From: G963677325 sp963677325
GTDB taxonomy: Bacteria; Bacteroidota; Bacteroidia; Bacteroidales; Prolixibacteraceae
NCBI GenBank assembly: GCA_963677325.2
Contig: CAXXGM010000002.1
Coordinates: forward strand, 124,001-188,000
DNA: 64,000 nucleotides
Reading direction: 5' to 3'
In this document: in pieces, positions 45,085-54,327 of the stretch
How the letters are laid out: every line of letters begins with the position of its first letter
Numbering within the stretch: position 1 is the first letter of the stretch
The notes under the pieces: generated by a model
Seen by the model: only the letters and a program-made list of their open reading frames with translations
Databases searched by the model: none
What the model was told of the DNA's origin: nothing
Position numbers and translations under genes: made by a program

Positions 45085-45753
45085 CTAAATTACCTTATTT
45101 AATCGTTCGCTGGGAACCATTCTCCTGACTGTTGATTTTTTGCAGGAATAAACTTCCCCATCTTGCGTGTTATTGGTTATAGCGCACCCCATCCCAATTA
45201 CATTATCACTGGCAATAATGGTATTTTGTTTTATTGTTGCATTCAAACCGACAAATGTATTGTTTCCAATCTTTACACTTCCCCCCACGTAACAACAACT
45301 CAAAAGTACATTATCCCCTATTGATGAATGATGCCCGATTTTAGATCCTATCACAATCGTATTATTCCCGATACGAACAAACGGCTGAATCCCGCAACCT
45401 TCACTTATGAATACATTTTCTTTAAGTTCAAGATCATCTGAAACAATTGATTTTGGGGAAACACAATTGATGAATGAATAGCCCTTTTCTTTTAACTTTT
45501 TATAAATTTTCCCCCTGATGAGATTATTCCCGATTGCCACAAAAAACAGGAATTCACCAGGCGGAAAGATTTTTTCTATACCATCAAATTCAACAAGAGG
45601 CAGATGAGGGAAATAGGGTACTGAATCCCTCATGTATTCCTTTTCAATACAAAAACCAGATAAACTAACTTTTTTATCCTGTGAAATGACATAGGCAAGG
45701 TATTGGGCCAATGTTCCTGTTCCATAGATCACTACTTTCGATTTTTTCATCAC
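45085..45753 (-). CDS. NeuD-like sugar O-acyltransferase with left-handed beta-helix
   Basis: The 222-residue protein opens with a Rossmann-like KVVIYGTGTLAQYLAYVI (about 6-23, PglD/NeuD N-terminal domain) and ends with hexapeptide repeats (FISEGCGIQPFVRIGNNTIVIGSKIGHHSSIGDNVLLSCCYVGGSVKIGNNTFVGLNATI-type region, about 118-178). His-139 of HHSSIG is the likely catalytic His. Acylates an amino sugar or sialic-acid-like residue. Adjacent glycan genes are absent. A CTCTGCC-type low-complexity tract lies just downstream (45045-45083). Confidence 0.85.
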   Translation of the reverse strand: MMKKSKVVIYGTGTLAQYLAYVISQDKKVSLSGFCIEKEYMRDSVPYFPHLPLVEFDGIEKIFPPGEFLFFVAIGNNLIRGKIYKKLKEKGYSFINCVSPKSIVSDDLELKENVFISEGCGIQPFVRIGNNTIVIGSKIGHHSSIGDNVLLSCCYVGGSVKIGNNTFVGLNATIKQNTIIASDNVIGMGCAITNNTQDGEVYSCKKSTVRRMVPSERLNKVI

Positions 45754-45879
45754 AAACCTGAAAAAGGGTGCATTAACTGATTTATCCTTTGCTTAATATA
45801 CAACTTATGTCAATACAATCAAAAAGAAAAAGATTTCCTTACCTCAATGCTGGTTAAAATGATCTTCGGTTTTAAGTCC

Positions 45880-46962
45880 TTATCCGGTTCTGATTATGAG
45901 GTCTGCCGGCTTATCCCAAAAGAGGCTCAGATGTTTAATTTCCTCGGCTATTAATCTTTCGGTGTGTTCATCTTGTTGAATTAAATCAGCCTCCACAAGA
46001 ACAGTATTGTTCCTTGTTGATTTCTTCCAAAGTCCCGTGACCTGACCATTATTGACAATGGTTGGCCAAAAAATTCCATTTGTTGAAACGACCCTTTTTT
46101 GATCCATTAATGAAAGAGCAGCTTTTCTATTCCGGTAGCTGATCAGAAATTCATCGTAAGCTGGCAATAAAACAACAGTGGGATCCAACGATTCAACAGC
46201 TGAAAATGAATTCGGAAGCCAGTATTTTTCCTGATCTATATTCTCAAAATGGAAATCATCCCGAACCAATTCCAGCCCTTTCCTGGCATCACTCAGTGAT
46301 AATCCCGACCACCAGCTATAGTCACTTAAAGTGGCAGGATAATGACTTGAGAAATACCGGCAGGCCAGTTCTGCCAATGATTCTTCCCTGGTAAAGGTTA
46401 TCTTTTCAGAAACTCTTTCAGAAAGCAAAGAATAGGTTATTTTATTACCTCGGACAGCACCACTGCAGATCACTCCTTCTAATTCCGCCAAAAGCAAAAT
46501 ATGGGACAACCTGTTTTCATCCGTTCTGATCTTTTCCTTATTTAATACACTATTGAGTTCTTCCCGCGTCTTATTATTCTCCTTATAAAGGACTTTCTCA
46601 ATCAATTTGAGACTCTTTCGAACTATTTCCTCGGATAGTTCAAGATTCCGATGCCTGGTTTTCAAGGACGTTTTTATTTGCGGGGCAGTGAGCTTAAGCA
46701 GCCAGTAAATATCATCCGGAGAAACAAAATGCCAGGTTGGGCGCATCAAATGAGTTCTCAGTATTTCTCCCTTGTTGAAAGCATCCGTTATGTTTTTCTC
46801 TGTCGAATTAACCAATCTTAATCCGAGCGCCCATTTGGCCATAGAAAAGTCCTGAGCCTGCATGGCTCCCATCCACCTTACAATTTCATCTGGCGACCTG
46901 AATCCGGATCCAACAATCTTCTGATTAAGTAAACGGACATTGGATATTTCATTTAAAGTCAT
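45880..46962 (-). CDS. Winged-helix DNA glycosylase-like protein (AlkZ/YcaQ family)
   Basis: The 360-residue protein has the opening LNEISNVRLLNQKIVGSG and MGAMQAQDFSMAKWALGLRL (about 31-50), the HTH_42-type core with RTHLMRPTWHFVSPDDIYWLL (about 69-89), and VLLPAYDEFLISYRNR near 270. AlkZ-type enzymes remove damaged or cross-linked bases; Gln in the QAQD motif and the tandem winged helices are the features seen. Substrate in this species is unknown. Confidence 0.85.
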   Translation of the reverse strand: MTLNEISNVRLLNQKIVGSGFRSPDEIVRWMGAMQAQDFSMAKWALGLRLVNSTEKNITDAFNKGEILRTHLMRPTWHFVSPDDIYWLLKLTAPQIKTSLKTRHRNLELSEEIVRKSLKLIEKVLYKENNKTREELNSVLNKEKIRTDENRLSHILLLAELEGVICSGAVRGNKITYSLLSERVSEKITFTREESLAELACRYFSSHYPATLSDYSWWSGLSLSDARKGLELVRDDFHFENIDQEKYWLPNSFSAVESLDPTVVLLPAYDEFLISYRNRKAALSLMDQKRVVSTNGIFWPTIVNNGQVTGLWKKSTRNNTVLVEADLIQQDEHTERLIAEEIKHLSLFWDKPADLIIRTG

Positions 46963-47024
46963 CTTCTTTTATTGAAAATTAGACAGATTCGATTAAATCA
47001 TCTGCCGGATAAGTATTACAGAAT

Positions 47025-47576
47025 TTATTTAACGGAGGCTATTTCAAACAGTTTAGTGATTGTATTCCAGTTTCGGGTTGTTGCTTTTACTTTAAGCTTA
47101 TTTTCAAAAAAGGTATTGGATAGCCTGGTTCTTCCATATCCCGCAGGACAATATAAATAAACATCCTTACCATGAATTTTAAATTTATCGGGAGAATAAT
47201 CATATTTTCCAATGGAGATTAAATTCACCTCGTCAGGAATTTCCGAAAGTAACGTAACATGAAATTTTGTTGCATCCAATTCCTTATTTTCAAAAAAAGG
47301 ATTAGAAGATATGATATTCTCTGTTTCTTCGACTGTCCTTACAATCACAGCCACATCACAAGAAAATTTCTCCTTAATGGCGCTTTCAATCTTTGTTGCA
47401 GCTTCTTTATCGGTCATCCTCTCCGAAGCCTGAAAAATAACATTACCGCTTTGTATGTAAGTAATTATTTTTCCAAATCCCTGTTCTTCATAAAGGGTCT
47501 TCAGATCAGCCATGAGGATTTTTCTCTGTCCCCCAACATTAATGCCCCTGAGAATTGAAATAAAGGTTCTCATCAA
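47025..47576 (-). CDS. DUF1697 protein
   Basis: The 183-residue protein begins MRTFISILRGINVGGQRKILMADLKTLYEEQGF and continues YIQSGNVIFQ, the DUF1697 signature; a later stretch ends RNWNTITKLFEIA. Function unknown, widespread small cytoplasmic protein. Its start overlaps the stop of the NTF2-like gene by 4 bp, so they are one transcript. Confidence 0.9.
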   Translation of the reverse strand: MMRTFISILRGINVGGQRKILMADLKTLYEEQGFGKIITYIQSGNVIFQASERMTDKEAATKIESAIKEKFSCDVAVIVRTVEETENIISSNPFFENKELDATKFHVTLLSEIPDEVNLISIGKYDYSPDKFKIHGKDVYLYCPAGYGRTRLSNTFFENKLKVKATTRNWNTITKLFEIASVK

Positions 47577-48031
47577 AGAGCTTTTGATCTTAATCTTTCC
47601 TGGGCCAGCTTTGGCAAATCCATATTTCCATCAATGTACTTCAGGTTAAACTTCATCTTTGTGATTCGCCAGGAGCCATAATTGGATTTCAATTCAAATT
47701 CATAACTTCCTACAACGGTCCATAAATTATCACCTGATTCATTTTTAAGATAATGAGTCGCGGTACCGTAACAAAAAACTCCGGCAGTGTCAGAATCAGT
47801 TTCCACAATATAATTTCCCAATTGGTGATGAGTGGCATCAAATCCGGGTATCATGCACTGCCATGATTTAAGGATCAGGTCTAAAGGAACATGATCGGCC
47901 TTCTCACCCGTCATCGATGAATAATCCATGCAAACAGAATCATTCATGATGAATTTAAGGCTGTTCCAGTCTCTCTTGTCAACCGCGAGAAAAAGCTTAT
48001 TTACTGTTTCAATAATTTCTTTCGTCTCCAT
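47573..48031 (-). CDS. SnoaL/NTF2-like protein
   Basis: The 152-residue protein has the cone-shaped NTF2-like pattern: NKLFLAVDKRDWNSLKFIMNDSVCMDYSS (about 11-39), ATHHQLGNYIVETD (about 81-94) and a C-terminal ITKMKFNLKYIDGN. Could be a small lyase/isomerase or ligand-binding protein. Co-transcribed with the DUF1697 gene (4-bp overlap). Confidence 0.8.
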   Translation of the reverse strand: METKEIIETVNKLFLAVDKRDWNSLKFIMNDSVCMDYSSMTGEKADHVPLDLILKSWQCMIPGFDATHHQLGNYIVETDSDTAGVFCYGTATHYLKNESGDNLWTVVGSYEFELKSNYGSWRITKMKFNLKYIDGNMDLPKLAQERLRSKAL

Positions 48032-48083
48032 TGTATCAGAAAATCATTCATTTTTCTATATGAAACAAAATTCTTTTGGTGTT

Positions 48084-48287
48084 TCATTTATCCCTCGTCT
48101 TATCTTTCTTTCTCGAAACCGGCAAAACTATTCCAATGATTATTGCAAGCCGAAAAGAGGTTTTCCAGTCAACAAATGCGCCCGACTTTTCAATAATTAA
48201 ATTCCACAACAAGGTAACAATGGCTGAGATCACCAGTGTTATAACAAACGTCAGTATCACATCCGGTATAATTGGCTTTACTTTCAT
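48084..48287 (-). CDS. Small membrane protein
   Basis: The 67-residue product has one or two hydrophobic segments (about 9-30 and 45-57) and a basic tail KKDKTRDK. No family recognised. It overlaps the DUF3788 gene by 4 bp, which supports it as a real gene in the same transcript. Confidence 0.6.
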   Translation of the reverse strand: MKVKPIIPDVILTFVITLVISAIVTLLWNLIIEKSGAFVDWKTSFRLAIIIGIVLPVSRKKDKTRDK

Positions 48288-48718
48288 TTCAGGCTCTTTT
48301 TATAATCGATTATCTTGACAACATCCTCAATTTGTTCCCTTTCAGTTACATTAATTATCAATGGAATGAATTTCCCGATGCTCTGATGTTCCTTAAACTC
48401 TTCTTTGAGGCCTTCATCAATATCCAGGTCTGAGATTCCGGTGCAATTTTTTACAGTAAAATAAAAAGCGACCTTGAAGTATTCGTTCCAGACCGAAAGC
48501 CAGAAAACCGTCTTCTTCCTATGAATGGCTTTGCACAACCAGGCTTTCCCATCCCTGTAATAATTCCATTCCGGTACAACCTCAAGCGCAGGTAAAATCC
48601 CCATCAGTTCATCAAATAAGAGATAACTCCCTCCAAGGGCATTTTTCAGAACCTCCCTTGTCGGCTGAATGTCCGGTTCTCTTAGCAACATTGTTTCAGT
48701 CTGAATTGAAGTTTTCAT
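48284..48718 (-). CDS. DUF3788 protein
   Basis: The 144-residue protein follows DUF3788: LLREPDIQPTREVLKNALGGSYLLFDELM near the start, EWNYYRDGKAWLCKAIHRKKTVFWLSVW in the middle, and a VKIIDYKKSL end. Members bear a YdhG/Imm-like fold of unknown role. It sits 6 bp behind the SIMPL gene. Confidence 0.85.
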   Translation of the reverse strand: MKTSIQTETMLLREPDIQPTREVLKNALGGSYLLFDELMGILPALEVVPEWNYYRDGKAWLCKAIHRKKTVFWLSVWNEYFKVAFYFTVKNCTGISDLDIDEGLKEEFKEHQSIGKFIPLIINVTEREQIEDVVKIIDYKKSLK

Positions 48719-48724
48719 CTGATC

Positions 48725-49468
48725 TCATTTAATTGAATAATCAACATTCACAACAACCCTCACTTTTTTATACAGATCGGAACCACTCATTCCATAGTTT
48801 GTTTGCCCCGACAGAAAATCATCACGATCGATGATGGTAAACAATCCCTGGGTGGCTTTACGGAGATGGCCCAACCGCGTATTGCTCTCTTTAGCAAACT
48901 TTTCAGCCGCTTCCTTTGCATTCCGCGTAGCTTCGCTCAGCATATCCGGTTTGATTTCGTTCAATTTGGTAAAGAAGAATTTTACCGATCCTTCATACTC
49001 ATTTCTGTTGCTTAACACAACGCCTGCTTTCAGCAATTCATCCGTCATCCTGCTCACTTTTTGAACATTGTCCACCTCAGAGCTCCGGACCTGAATGATC
49101 TTATCGATAATAAACCGGTAGGTGTCCCCGACCGGATTGTTATATTCCTGTGCTTTTTTATCATTAACGATCAAATCCTTCTGGATGATATCCTCCTGTT
49201 TAATGTTATTCCGTAAAAGAAATTCAATCACTTTATTCTTGGCTTCCTCGATTGATTTACTGCCTTCACTCAAATCATTGCTGGCAATCCGGGTTCTTAT
49301 GGTCCAGACTACCAGATCCGATTTTACCTCACGCTCTGAAAATCCTTTCACTGAAATAGTGCGGTCTTCCGTTTTGAACCGCTGCAAAGATCTCCCCAGA
49401 ACAATTGAAGAAATAATAAAACCTATGATTATCACAATAGTTAGCAGCTGCGTGTTTCTGTTTTCCAT
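48725..49468 (-). CDS. SIMPL-domain (DUF541) protein
   Basis: The ATG at 49468 gives 247 residues (MENRNTQLLTIVIIIGFIISSIVLGRSLQRF), with one N-terminal membrane segment and the SIMPL domain (TISVKGFSEREVKSDLVVW, about 38-56; LRKATQGLFTI near 205). The longest frame starts 15 codons earlier without adding family sequence. SIMPL proteins are exported, ring-forming and linked to envelope or oxidative stress; function is not settled. Confidence 0.88.
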   Translation of the reverse strand: MENRNTQLLTIVIIIGFIISSIVLGRSLQRFKTEDRTISVKGFSEREVKSDLVVWTIRTRIASNDLSEGSKSIEEAKNKVIEFLLRNNIKQEDIIQKDLIVNDKKAQEYNNPVGDTYRFIIDKIIQVRSSEVDNVQKVSRMTDELLKAGVVLSNRNEYEGSVKFFFTKLNEIKPDMLSEATRNAKEAAEKFAKESNTRLGHLRKATQGLFTIIDRDDFLSGQTNYGMSGSDLYKKVRVVVNVDYSIK

Positions 49469-49627
49469 AATTTTAGTTTCTATAAAGATTTCGGTAATTA
49501 TTGTATTTATCAATTACTAGACTCCTAAACCAAAGTTACTAAAAAGATTGCTGACAATCCCAATAAATTAATCCGTTCTTAAGTACAGGGATGAAGAACT
49601 TTGACCTATGAATCAATTAAGAATTAA

Positions 49628-49742
49628 TTCCCTTTTCCCCTTTTCCCCTTTTCCCCTTTTCCCCTTTTCCCGATCTCCAGTCTCCGTTTTCCCTTTTCCC
49701 CTTTTCCCCTTTTCCCCTTCTCCGGTTTCCCTTCTCCCTTTT
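49628..49742. repeat. C/T-rich low-complexity tandem repeat
   Basis: CCCCTTTT units repeat many times (49631-49670, 49688-49725). It separates the SIMPL and VIT1 genes. A comparable CTCTGCC tract lies at 45017-45083. Confidence 0.8.
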
Positions 49743-50837
49743 TCACCCCACCGCAACCCCTATCAGATGTCCGATCGTAAAGGTGATGGCAGCAGCAATT
49801 AAACCGAATACAACCTGCCGGATGCCGGAATACCATACATTTTTACCGGTAAACAGGGTGATGGCAGCACCGATTAAAAACAATCCCGCTGCACTCAGAC
49901 TCACGCTCAACACAATCGCCCTTAATCCGGTTAAAAACATAAATGGCAATACGGGAATCACAGCGCCTATTGAAAACAAAACAAAAGAGTAAAGCGCGGC
50001 TTCGATGGCAGATCCTTTCAACTCCTCGGCGTTTATTCCCAGTTCTTCCCGGACTAAAAACTGATGGGCGCTCCCTATATCCTTTATTTTCTCCATGGAC
50101 ATCTGATGCGCCTGTTCTTCCGTTAATCCTTTGGCCATATAGATCAAAACCATTTCCTGTCTTTCTCCTTCAGGATTGGACTCCAGTTCATCCATCTCCA
50201 GCTGCATCTGGTTTTCATACAACTCCTGTGAGCTTTTAACCGAAATCCATTCACCCAAGGCCATGGACAGCGCTCCGGCCAACAGTCCTGCCAGTCCTGC
50301 CAGCAAAACCCCTTGCTGCCCCGCTGTTGCACCCGCGATTCCCATGACCAGGCTAAAATTGGAAACCAACCCGTCATTTCCGCCTAAAACAGCAGCCCTG
50401 ATCGCATTTCCGCCCATTGTATGATGCTGACGTTCAAATTTAGTGATCTGTGCACCGGTAATCTTTCCCTCGTTCTCCATGATCGAGCGGAGTATTTTGA
50501 CATGATTTGTTTCGGCACCCGTTAATTTCAGGCTGCTTCTTTTCTTTGATGAAATAATAGCATTGGAGAGACTCTTCTCCGTATCCATCAAGGCATCCAG
50601 CACATAATTATATCCGAAAATCTTGCCGATCCGATTTAACGTTCTGGCTCTCCAGGATGGCTGAATTAAGTTTTCCAAACTAACGTTCATCCTTTTCGCG
50701 AAAGCCTCCGCATGGCCTTTTTCTATACCGCTCATCTTTCGGTACACTTCCGCGATGGCCGGATCGGGTTCATGTTCTGCCAATTTCCGGTACAAATAAC
50801 AAGCGTCAATTTCTGTCTGTAAATTTTTATTTTTCAT
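49743..50837 (-). CDS. Ferritin-like domain fused to VIT1/CCC1-type iron/manganese transporter
   Basis: The 364-residue protein carries an N-terminal ferritin-like helical domain (EIDACYLYRKLAEHEPDPAIAEVYRKMSGIEKGHAEAF, about 8-46, with the ExxH-type ligands) and a C-terminal VIT1 domain with GGNDGLVSNFSLVMGIAGA (about 153-171), ALGEWISVKSSQELYE and three further membrane segments. Such fusions (MbfA-like) detect or bind iron with the ferritin part and export Fe/Mn across the membrane. No Fur box was identified. Confidence 0.9.
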   Translation of the reverse strand: MKNKNLQTEIDACYLYRKLAEHEPDPAIAEVYRKMSGIEKGHAEAFAKRMNVSLENLIQPSWRARTLNRIGKIFGYNYVLDALMDTEKSLSNAIISSKKRSSLKLTGAETNHVKILRSIMENEGKITGAQITKFERQHHTMGGNAIRAAVLGGNDGLVSNFSLVMGIAGATAGQQGVLLAGLAGLLAGALSMALGEWISVKSSQELYENQMQLEMDELESNPEGERQEMVLIYMAKGLTEEQAHQMSMEKIKDIGSAHQFLVREELGINAEELKGSAIEAALYSFVLFSIGAVIPVLPFMFLTGLRAIVLSVSLSAAGLFLIGAAITLFTGKNVWYSGIRQVVFGLIAAAITFTIGHLIGVAVG

Positions 50838-50863
50838 ATTTAATTCCTTCCACGCTGCTTCAA

Positions 50864-51349
50864 CTATCGCCCAGCCTTTGCGTGTATCTGTGTAATCTTA
50901 AGTTTCAGAACCTCCATCCTGGAATAAGCCTCCTCAGCCTTTAACTGGTATTTCCTGATCACCGAATCCTCCTGCTCCAGGTGAGTAAGCAACACATTCA
51001 TCCCGTGCTTCTTTTCTTCTGCATCGGCAACGATTTCCATCTTTCCCCAGAAAACCACGCTTCTAAACACGTGTTCGCACACTCCCTTTACATAGCCTCC
51101 ATCCTCGATAACCGTTCCGCAGACTACAGGATTTTCCCGCAAAAATTCAAGCTTCAATCCAACTTTGGAAGTATGAAAATACAGCGCATTTGCCTCCGGA
51201 TCATAGCCATAGCTTAAAGTAACAACATAAGGTTCATTCTCCCGGCACATTGAAATCACGGCATATTTGCCTTTTCTTAAAATTGCCGTAATCTCCTCCG
51301 GGGATATTATTTCTCTGTTAGGTCTGTTTAGCAAGTGGTATTGTGTCAT
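50864..51349 (-). CDS. Pyridoxamine-phosphate-oxidase-like flavin protein
   Basis: The 161-residue protein shows the split-barrel PPOX pattern of the NimA-like group: EITAILRKGKYAVISMCRENEPYVVTLSYGYD (about 19-50), LYFHTSKVGLKLEFLRENPVVCGTV and FRSVVFWGKMEIV. Binds FMN or related cofactor. It starts 37 bp downstream of the next gene on the strand and 27 bp ahead of the VIT1 gene, so it may be co-transcribed with it. Confidence 0.88.
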   Translation of the reverse strand: MTQYHLLNRPNREIISPEEITAILRKGKYAVISMCRENEPYVVTLSYGYDPEANALYFHTSKVGLKLEFLRENPVVCGTVIEDGGYVKGVCEHVFRSVVFWGKMEIVADAEEKKHGMNVLLTHLEQEDSVIRKYQLKAEEAYSRMEVLKLKITQIHAKAGR

Positions 51350-51386
51350 TACTTAATTTTAAGCTTATATTTTAGTTATATTTCTA

Positions 51387-52112
51387 TTATTCCTCGTCTT
51401 TTACAATTTTCATAATTTCCTTTATTTCTTCTTTATCCGGGATGTTCTGGTTAGTTGCATAATAATGTTCAAACACAAAATCCCCCAATTCATTGCATTG
51501 ACTTATTCCTTTTTCGATGAGACTCCCAACAGCCACATCCAAAGGAATCAATATCTTTAGTCCAACATACATTTCTGAAAGATCAAAAGATTCAACAATA
51601 GAATTCAGGCCCTTTGACACGAAAGTTAGCTCTTTCTGTATTATGTTTTTTTGCAATTTGGTAAAGGGGCGGTTCGTAGCCGGCAAAAGAAGAAAGTAAT
51701 ATCGCAATCTTCCATGTTCACCTCCAAGTCCGCTGGAAATACAGCAGGCGCTTTGGCCTGTCAGATCACTTTCAAGAAACATTTTACATTCCTGCAACGC
51801 CAGGGCAGTCCATTGTTTAATATTTCCTTCGCAAATTTTATAGAATTTTTCAATCTGTCTGAACGCAGTGATGCTACCCAAATGTGCCAGTAAGGCCGAT
51901 GCTTTTTTCTGAATATCAACTGTACTTTGGGGATCAAATAGGATTTCTGCCAATTTATTGGTCTGATCTTCTGTCAACTCACCCTTCTCAAAAGTTTCCG
52001 AGTAGGATATATACTCATTTTGTATTTGTAGATCAATTCCTTCTTCAAGAATATCGTACTTTTCAGGCAGATTTAGTAAGAATTCTCTTATATTTTCATT
52101 TTGATCAGTCAT
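51387..52112 (-). CDS. Hypothetical HEAT-like cytoplasmic protein
   Basis: I do not recognise a named family for this 241-residue protein. Residues about 55-115 (ILFDPQSTVDIQKKASALLAHLGSITAFRQIEKFYKICEGNIKQWTALALQECKMFLES-type) look like a HEAT/ARM helical pair, and 120-165 contain SACCISSGLGGEHGRLRYYFLLLP. No signal peptide or membrane segment. It borders the decayed island that starts at about 52.2 kb. Confidence 0.65.
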   Translation of the reverse strand: MTDQNENIREFLLNLPEKYDILEEGIDLQIQNEYISYSETFEKGELTEDQTNKLAEILFDPQSTVDIQKKASALLAHLGSITAFRQIEKFYKICEGNIKQWTALALQECKMFLESDLTGQSACCISSGLGGEHGRLRYYFLLLPATNRPFTKLQKNIIQKELTFVSKGLNSIVESFDLSEMYVGLKILIPLDVAVGSLIEKGISQCNELGDFVFEHYYATNQNIPDKEEIKEIMKIVKDEE

Positions 52113-52234
52113 TATATAGAATAATAAAGTTTGATCGAAAGCTCTGTGTCCACCTAATATAAACGGTAAATCTTACATTGTCTTTCTGCTGATTCAGACC
52201 ATTCTACCTTAGCCCCATGATTTGATCTTCTTTT

Positions 52235-52510
52235 TCAGATCATGAAATAACAGGCATATCTTGATAAATGAATATCTCCAATATCCCTTTTTGCACCAGA
52301 GCCAATTTTGACCATATTCTCCACCCGGGGAAAATGGTCTTCTGGTTCTTGTCCTGAGTTCTTGCATGCCAGTTTAGCTTTGTCAATAACGTTTAGAAAT
52401 TTATCCCATTTTATGTAATCTAAAACGGTGAATAATTCTCTGGCACTCCAGTATTCCTGACCAATATCATTGAAGTGTTTGATCTCTTCAAATATTGTAT
52501 TGTTTGCCAT
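52235..52510 (-). pseudogene. DinD-like (BRO) gene, N-terminal fragment
   Basis: The 91 residues match the first third of DNA-damage-inducible protein D: FEEIKHFNDIGQEYWSARELFTVLDYIKWDKFLNVIDKAKLACKNSGQEPEDHF-type opening and HLSRYACYFMI. DinD goes on for about 180 more residues; here a stop falls right after the conserved SRYACY. The rest is gone. Confidence 0.78.
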
Positions 52511-52656
52511 ATTTATATTTTTTCAAGCAATTTAATAAAAATACATCATTTTTATTGCTTATTCAACACCGGGTTTTCGATCATAATGCATATAATAAAA
52601 ACCTGCAGCATAAGAACCATTTTTTGTTTTTGCCATTCTTAATAAGAAAAGCTACA

Positions 52657-52956
52657 TTAGATACTCAGTTTCAAATGTTTCCCGAATCCCTGCCTGACAA
52701 TTCTCATAAGGGTTGAAAGCCTGATATCGGAGGCATTGTTTTCAATGCGGGAGATGTATGTTTTAGTGGTACCGCATTTCTTTGCAAGCTGCTCCTGTGT
52801 CATTCCTTGCTCTTTACGTAATTCCTGGAGCATAACCCCGATTTTGAAAGCTTCAAATCCTTCTTCAAATTCCTCTCTATCTTTAGATCCTCTTTTGCCG
52901 TATTGTTCATCCAGATGATCAGCAAAGGATGTTAAATTATTATTCCCTTTTTTCAT
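52657..52956 (-). CDS. higA: HigA-type XRE antitoxin
   Basis: The 99-residue protein has a C-terminal HTH_3 domain: LRKEQGMTQEQLAKKCGTTKTYISRIENNASDIRLSTLMRIVRQGFGKHLKL-type region (about 42-95), and a charged N-terminal part that would wrap the toxin. Its start overlaps the toxin gene end by 17 bp. HigBA loci have this toxin-first order. Confidence 0.88.
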   Translation of the reverse strand: MKKGNNNLTSFADHLDEQYGKRGSKDREEFEEGFEAFKIGVMLQELRKEQGMTQEQLAKKCGTTKTYISRIENNASDIRLSTLMRIVRQGFGKHLKLSI

Positions 52957-53290
52957 CGAAATACTGTTTTTTTAATCTTTCCGCCAATTCAATTTCTTTT
53001 CTGGGTGTTTTCTGTGATTTTTTCTGAAATCCATTGAGAAGTACGATAAGCTTTCCTTCATCAAAAAAACTGAAAACTCTGTAAATATCACTTCCAACTT
53101 CAACCCTAATCTCATAGAGATTAAGGACACCCTCAATATGTTTAAAAAATTTAGCAGGAACCCATTCAACGGTAGCTATTAATTTCAGTGTCCAGTTAAA
53201 CTTTCTTTGTGCCTCCGGTTTTAAGTTCTCAAAGAAGTCTAAGTAGTAATTCTTATAATAGTAGATGTTCCTGATAAATTTTCCATCCAT
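52940..53290 (-). CDS. higB: HigB-type RelE/ParE-fold toxin (Gp49-like)
   Basis: The ATG at 53290 gives 116 residues; a longer frame to 53362 runs into the remnant gene next door. Motifs: FFENLKPEAQRKFNWTLKLIATVEWVPAKFFKHIEG, then LYEIRVEVGSDIYRVFSFFDEGKLIVLLNGFQKKSQKTPRKEIELAERLK, the usual Gp49/HigB tail. It should be a ribosome-dependent mRNA endonuclease neutralised by the overlapping HigA. Confidence 0.88.
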   Translation of the reverse strand: MDGKFIRNIYYYKNYYLDFFENLKPEAQRKFNWTLKLIATVEWVPAKFFKHIEGVLNLYEIRVEVGSDIYRVFSFFDEGKLIVLLNGFQKKSQKTPRKEIELAERLKKQYFDEKRE

Positions 53291-53327
53291 CACAAAGTTA
53301 GCTAAATAGATAACAAAAAACAATAAA

Positions 53328-53457
53328 TTACAACCCAAAATACTCATCCCCCGAATACCCATCCTTCTTATACCCCCTGAGAAACAGCCAGATTCCCTTT
53401 ATATTTTCAGCTCCTTCGGGTAGATCAATCAAAGCGTTGCCTTTGGGGGCCGTAATT
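53328..53457 (-). pseudogene. 3' tail of a DUF6266-like gene, remnant 1
   Basis: Reading the minus strand gives KGNALIDLPEGAENIKGIWL, then FLRGYKKDGYSGDEYFGL and a stop. This matches the last ~43 residues of the protein at 56485-57096. It begins directly behind the methyltransferase stop codon and ends just before the HigB start region. Confidence 0.85.
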
Positions 53458-54288
53458 TTATTGTTTTATCGCATTTATCATTATATACGGAATACTAATT
53501 GTAATTCCTCCCAATATCCGGGATTGTTCATTTAACCGTAATTCAATTGTATCAAATATTAGCTCAACTTTATCCGGCGGCAATAACTTAATCCAGGAAT
53601 CCATAAATGCCAAGCGAATAAAATAATGGTTTAAAAAGGCTGTCCCGTTGGCAAACTTATAGTTAAATTGGTCGTGTTCCAGATTCTTGATTATAAACCC
53701 ATGCTTTTGAATCATTGAAATCATTTTATCGATCGGTGGACGTTTATGCGAAATATGCTCCCGCATTAATTGGATCTCATTATCCATGTTCAAATCCGAT
53801 AAGACTTGCTCTAATTGGCCATAAAACTCGATCATACTCAAATCCGTATTCATTGTCTGAACAAATTGTCCTCCCTTTTTTATAATCCTTGAACACTCCA
53901 ACAAAACCTTATCAATGTCATTAACATTATTAATCCCATTATTACTGGTAATTAAGTCAATTGAATCGTTATCCAAGGGGATCGACTCCGCACTACCCTC
54001 TATAATCCTTATGTTTTTTAATCCATAGTAATCAACTTTTTTGTTTACTCTTGCAATTGCCTCTCTCCAAGGGTCAATCCCATAAACAACAGAAGTATCA
54101 CCCAGTCGCAGCGCAATTTCGGTTAAAGGAAATCCAGTTCCAAATCCTATGTCAATTGCCGAAATGTTGGATTTATAATCAATGAAATCAAGGAGTTTAA
54201 GTCCAAACGGAGCAGACCAAAGCGGTAATTCATCGGCTACCTCAATATATTTTTCGAAATCAAAATCGTTATCTAAATATTTTTTCAT
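53458..54288 (-). CDS. Class I SAM-dependent methyltransferase
   Basis: The 276-residue protein has motif I AIDIGFGTGFPLTEIAL (about 39-55), the acidic loop end YGIDPWREAI (about 64-73), SIPLDNDSIDLITSNNGINNVND and LLECSRIIKKGGQFVQTMN. This is the UbiE/methyltransferase_11 layout; the substrate (small molecule or lipid) is unknown. It is inserted between two remnants of a DUF6266-like gene and the ORF6N fragment, so it is cargo of the accessory island. Confidence 0.88.
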   Translation of the reverse strand: MKKYLDNDFDFEKYIEVADELPLWSAPFGLKLLDFIDYKSNISAIDIGFGTGFPLTEIALRLGDTSVVYGIDPWREAIARVNKKVDYYGLKNIRIIEGSAESIPLDNDSIDLITSNNGINNVNDIDKVLLECSRIIKKGGQFVQTMNTDLSMIEFYGQLEQVLSDLNMDNEIQLMREHISHKRPPIDKMISMIQKHGFIIKNLEHDQFNYKFANGTAFLNHYFIRLAFMDSWIKLLPPDKVELIFDTIELRLNEQSRILGGITISIPYIMINAIKQ

Positions 54289-54327
54289 AGTTGTATATCT
54301 AATCGTATCCTTTGTTGCTGCCAGTTT

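Noticed and set aside
52940..53362. 140-residue HigB with an N-terminal extension
   Set aside because: The extra 24 codons come from the DUF6266-like remnant on the same strand; the ATG at 53290 gives the normal toxin length.
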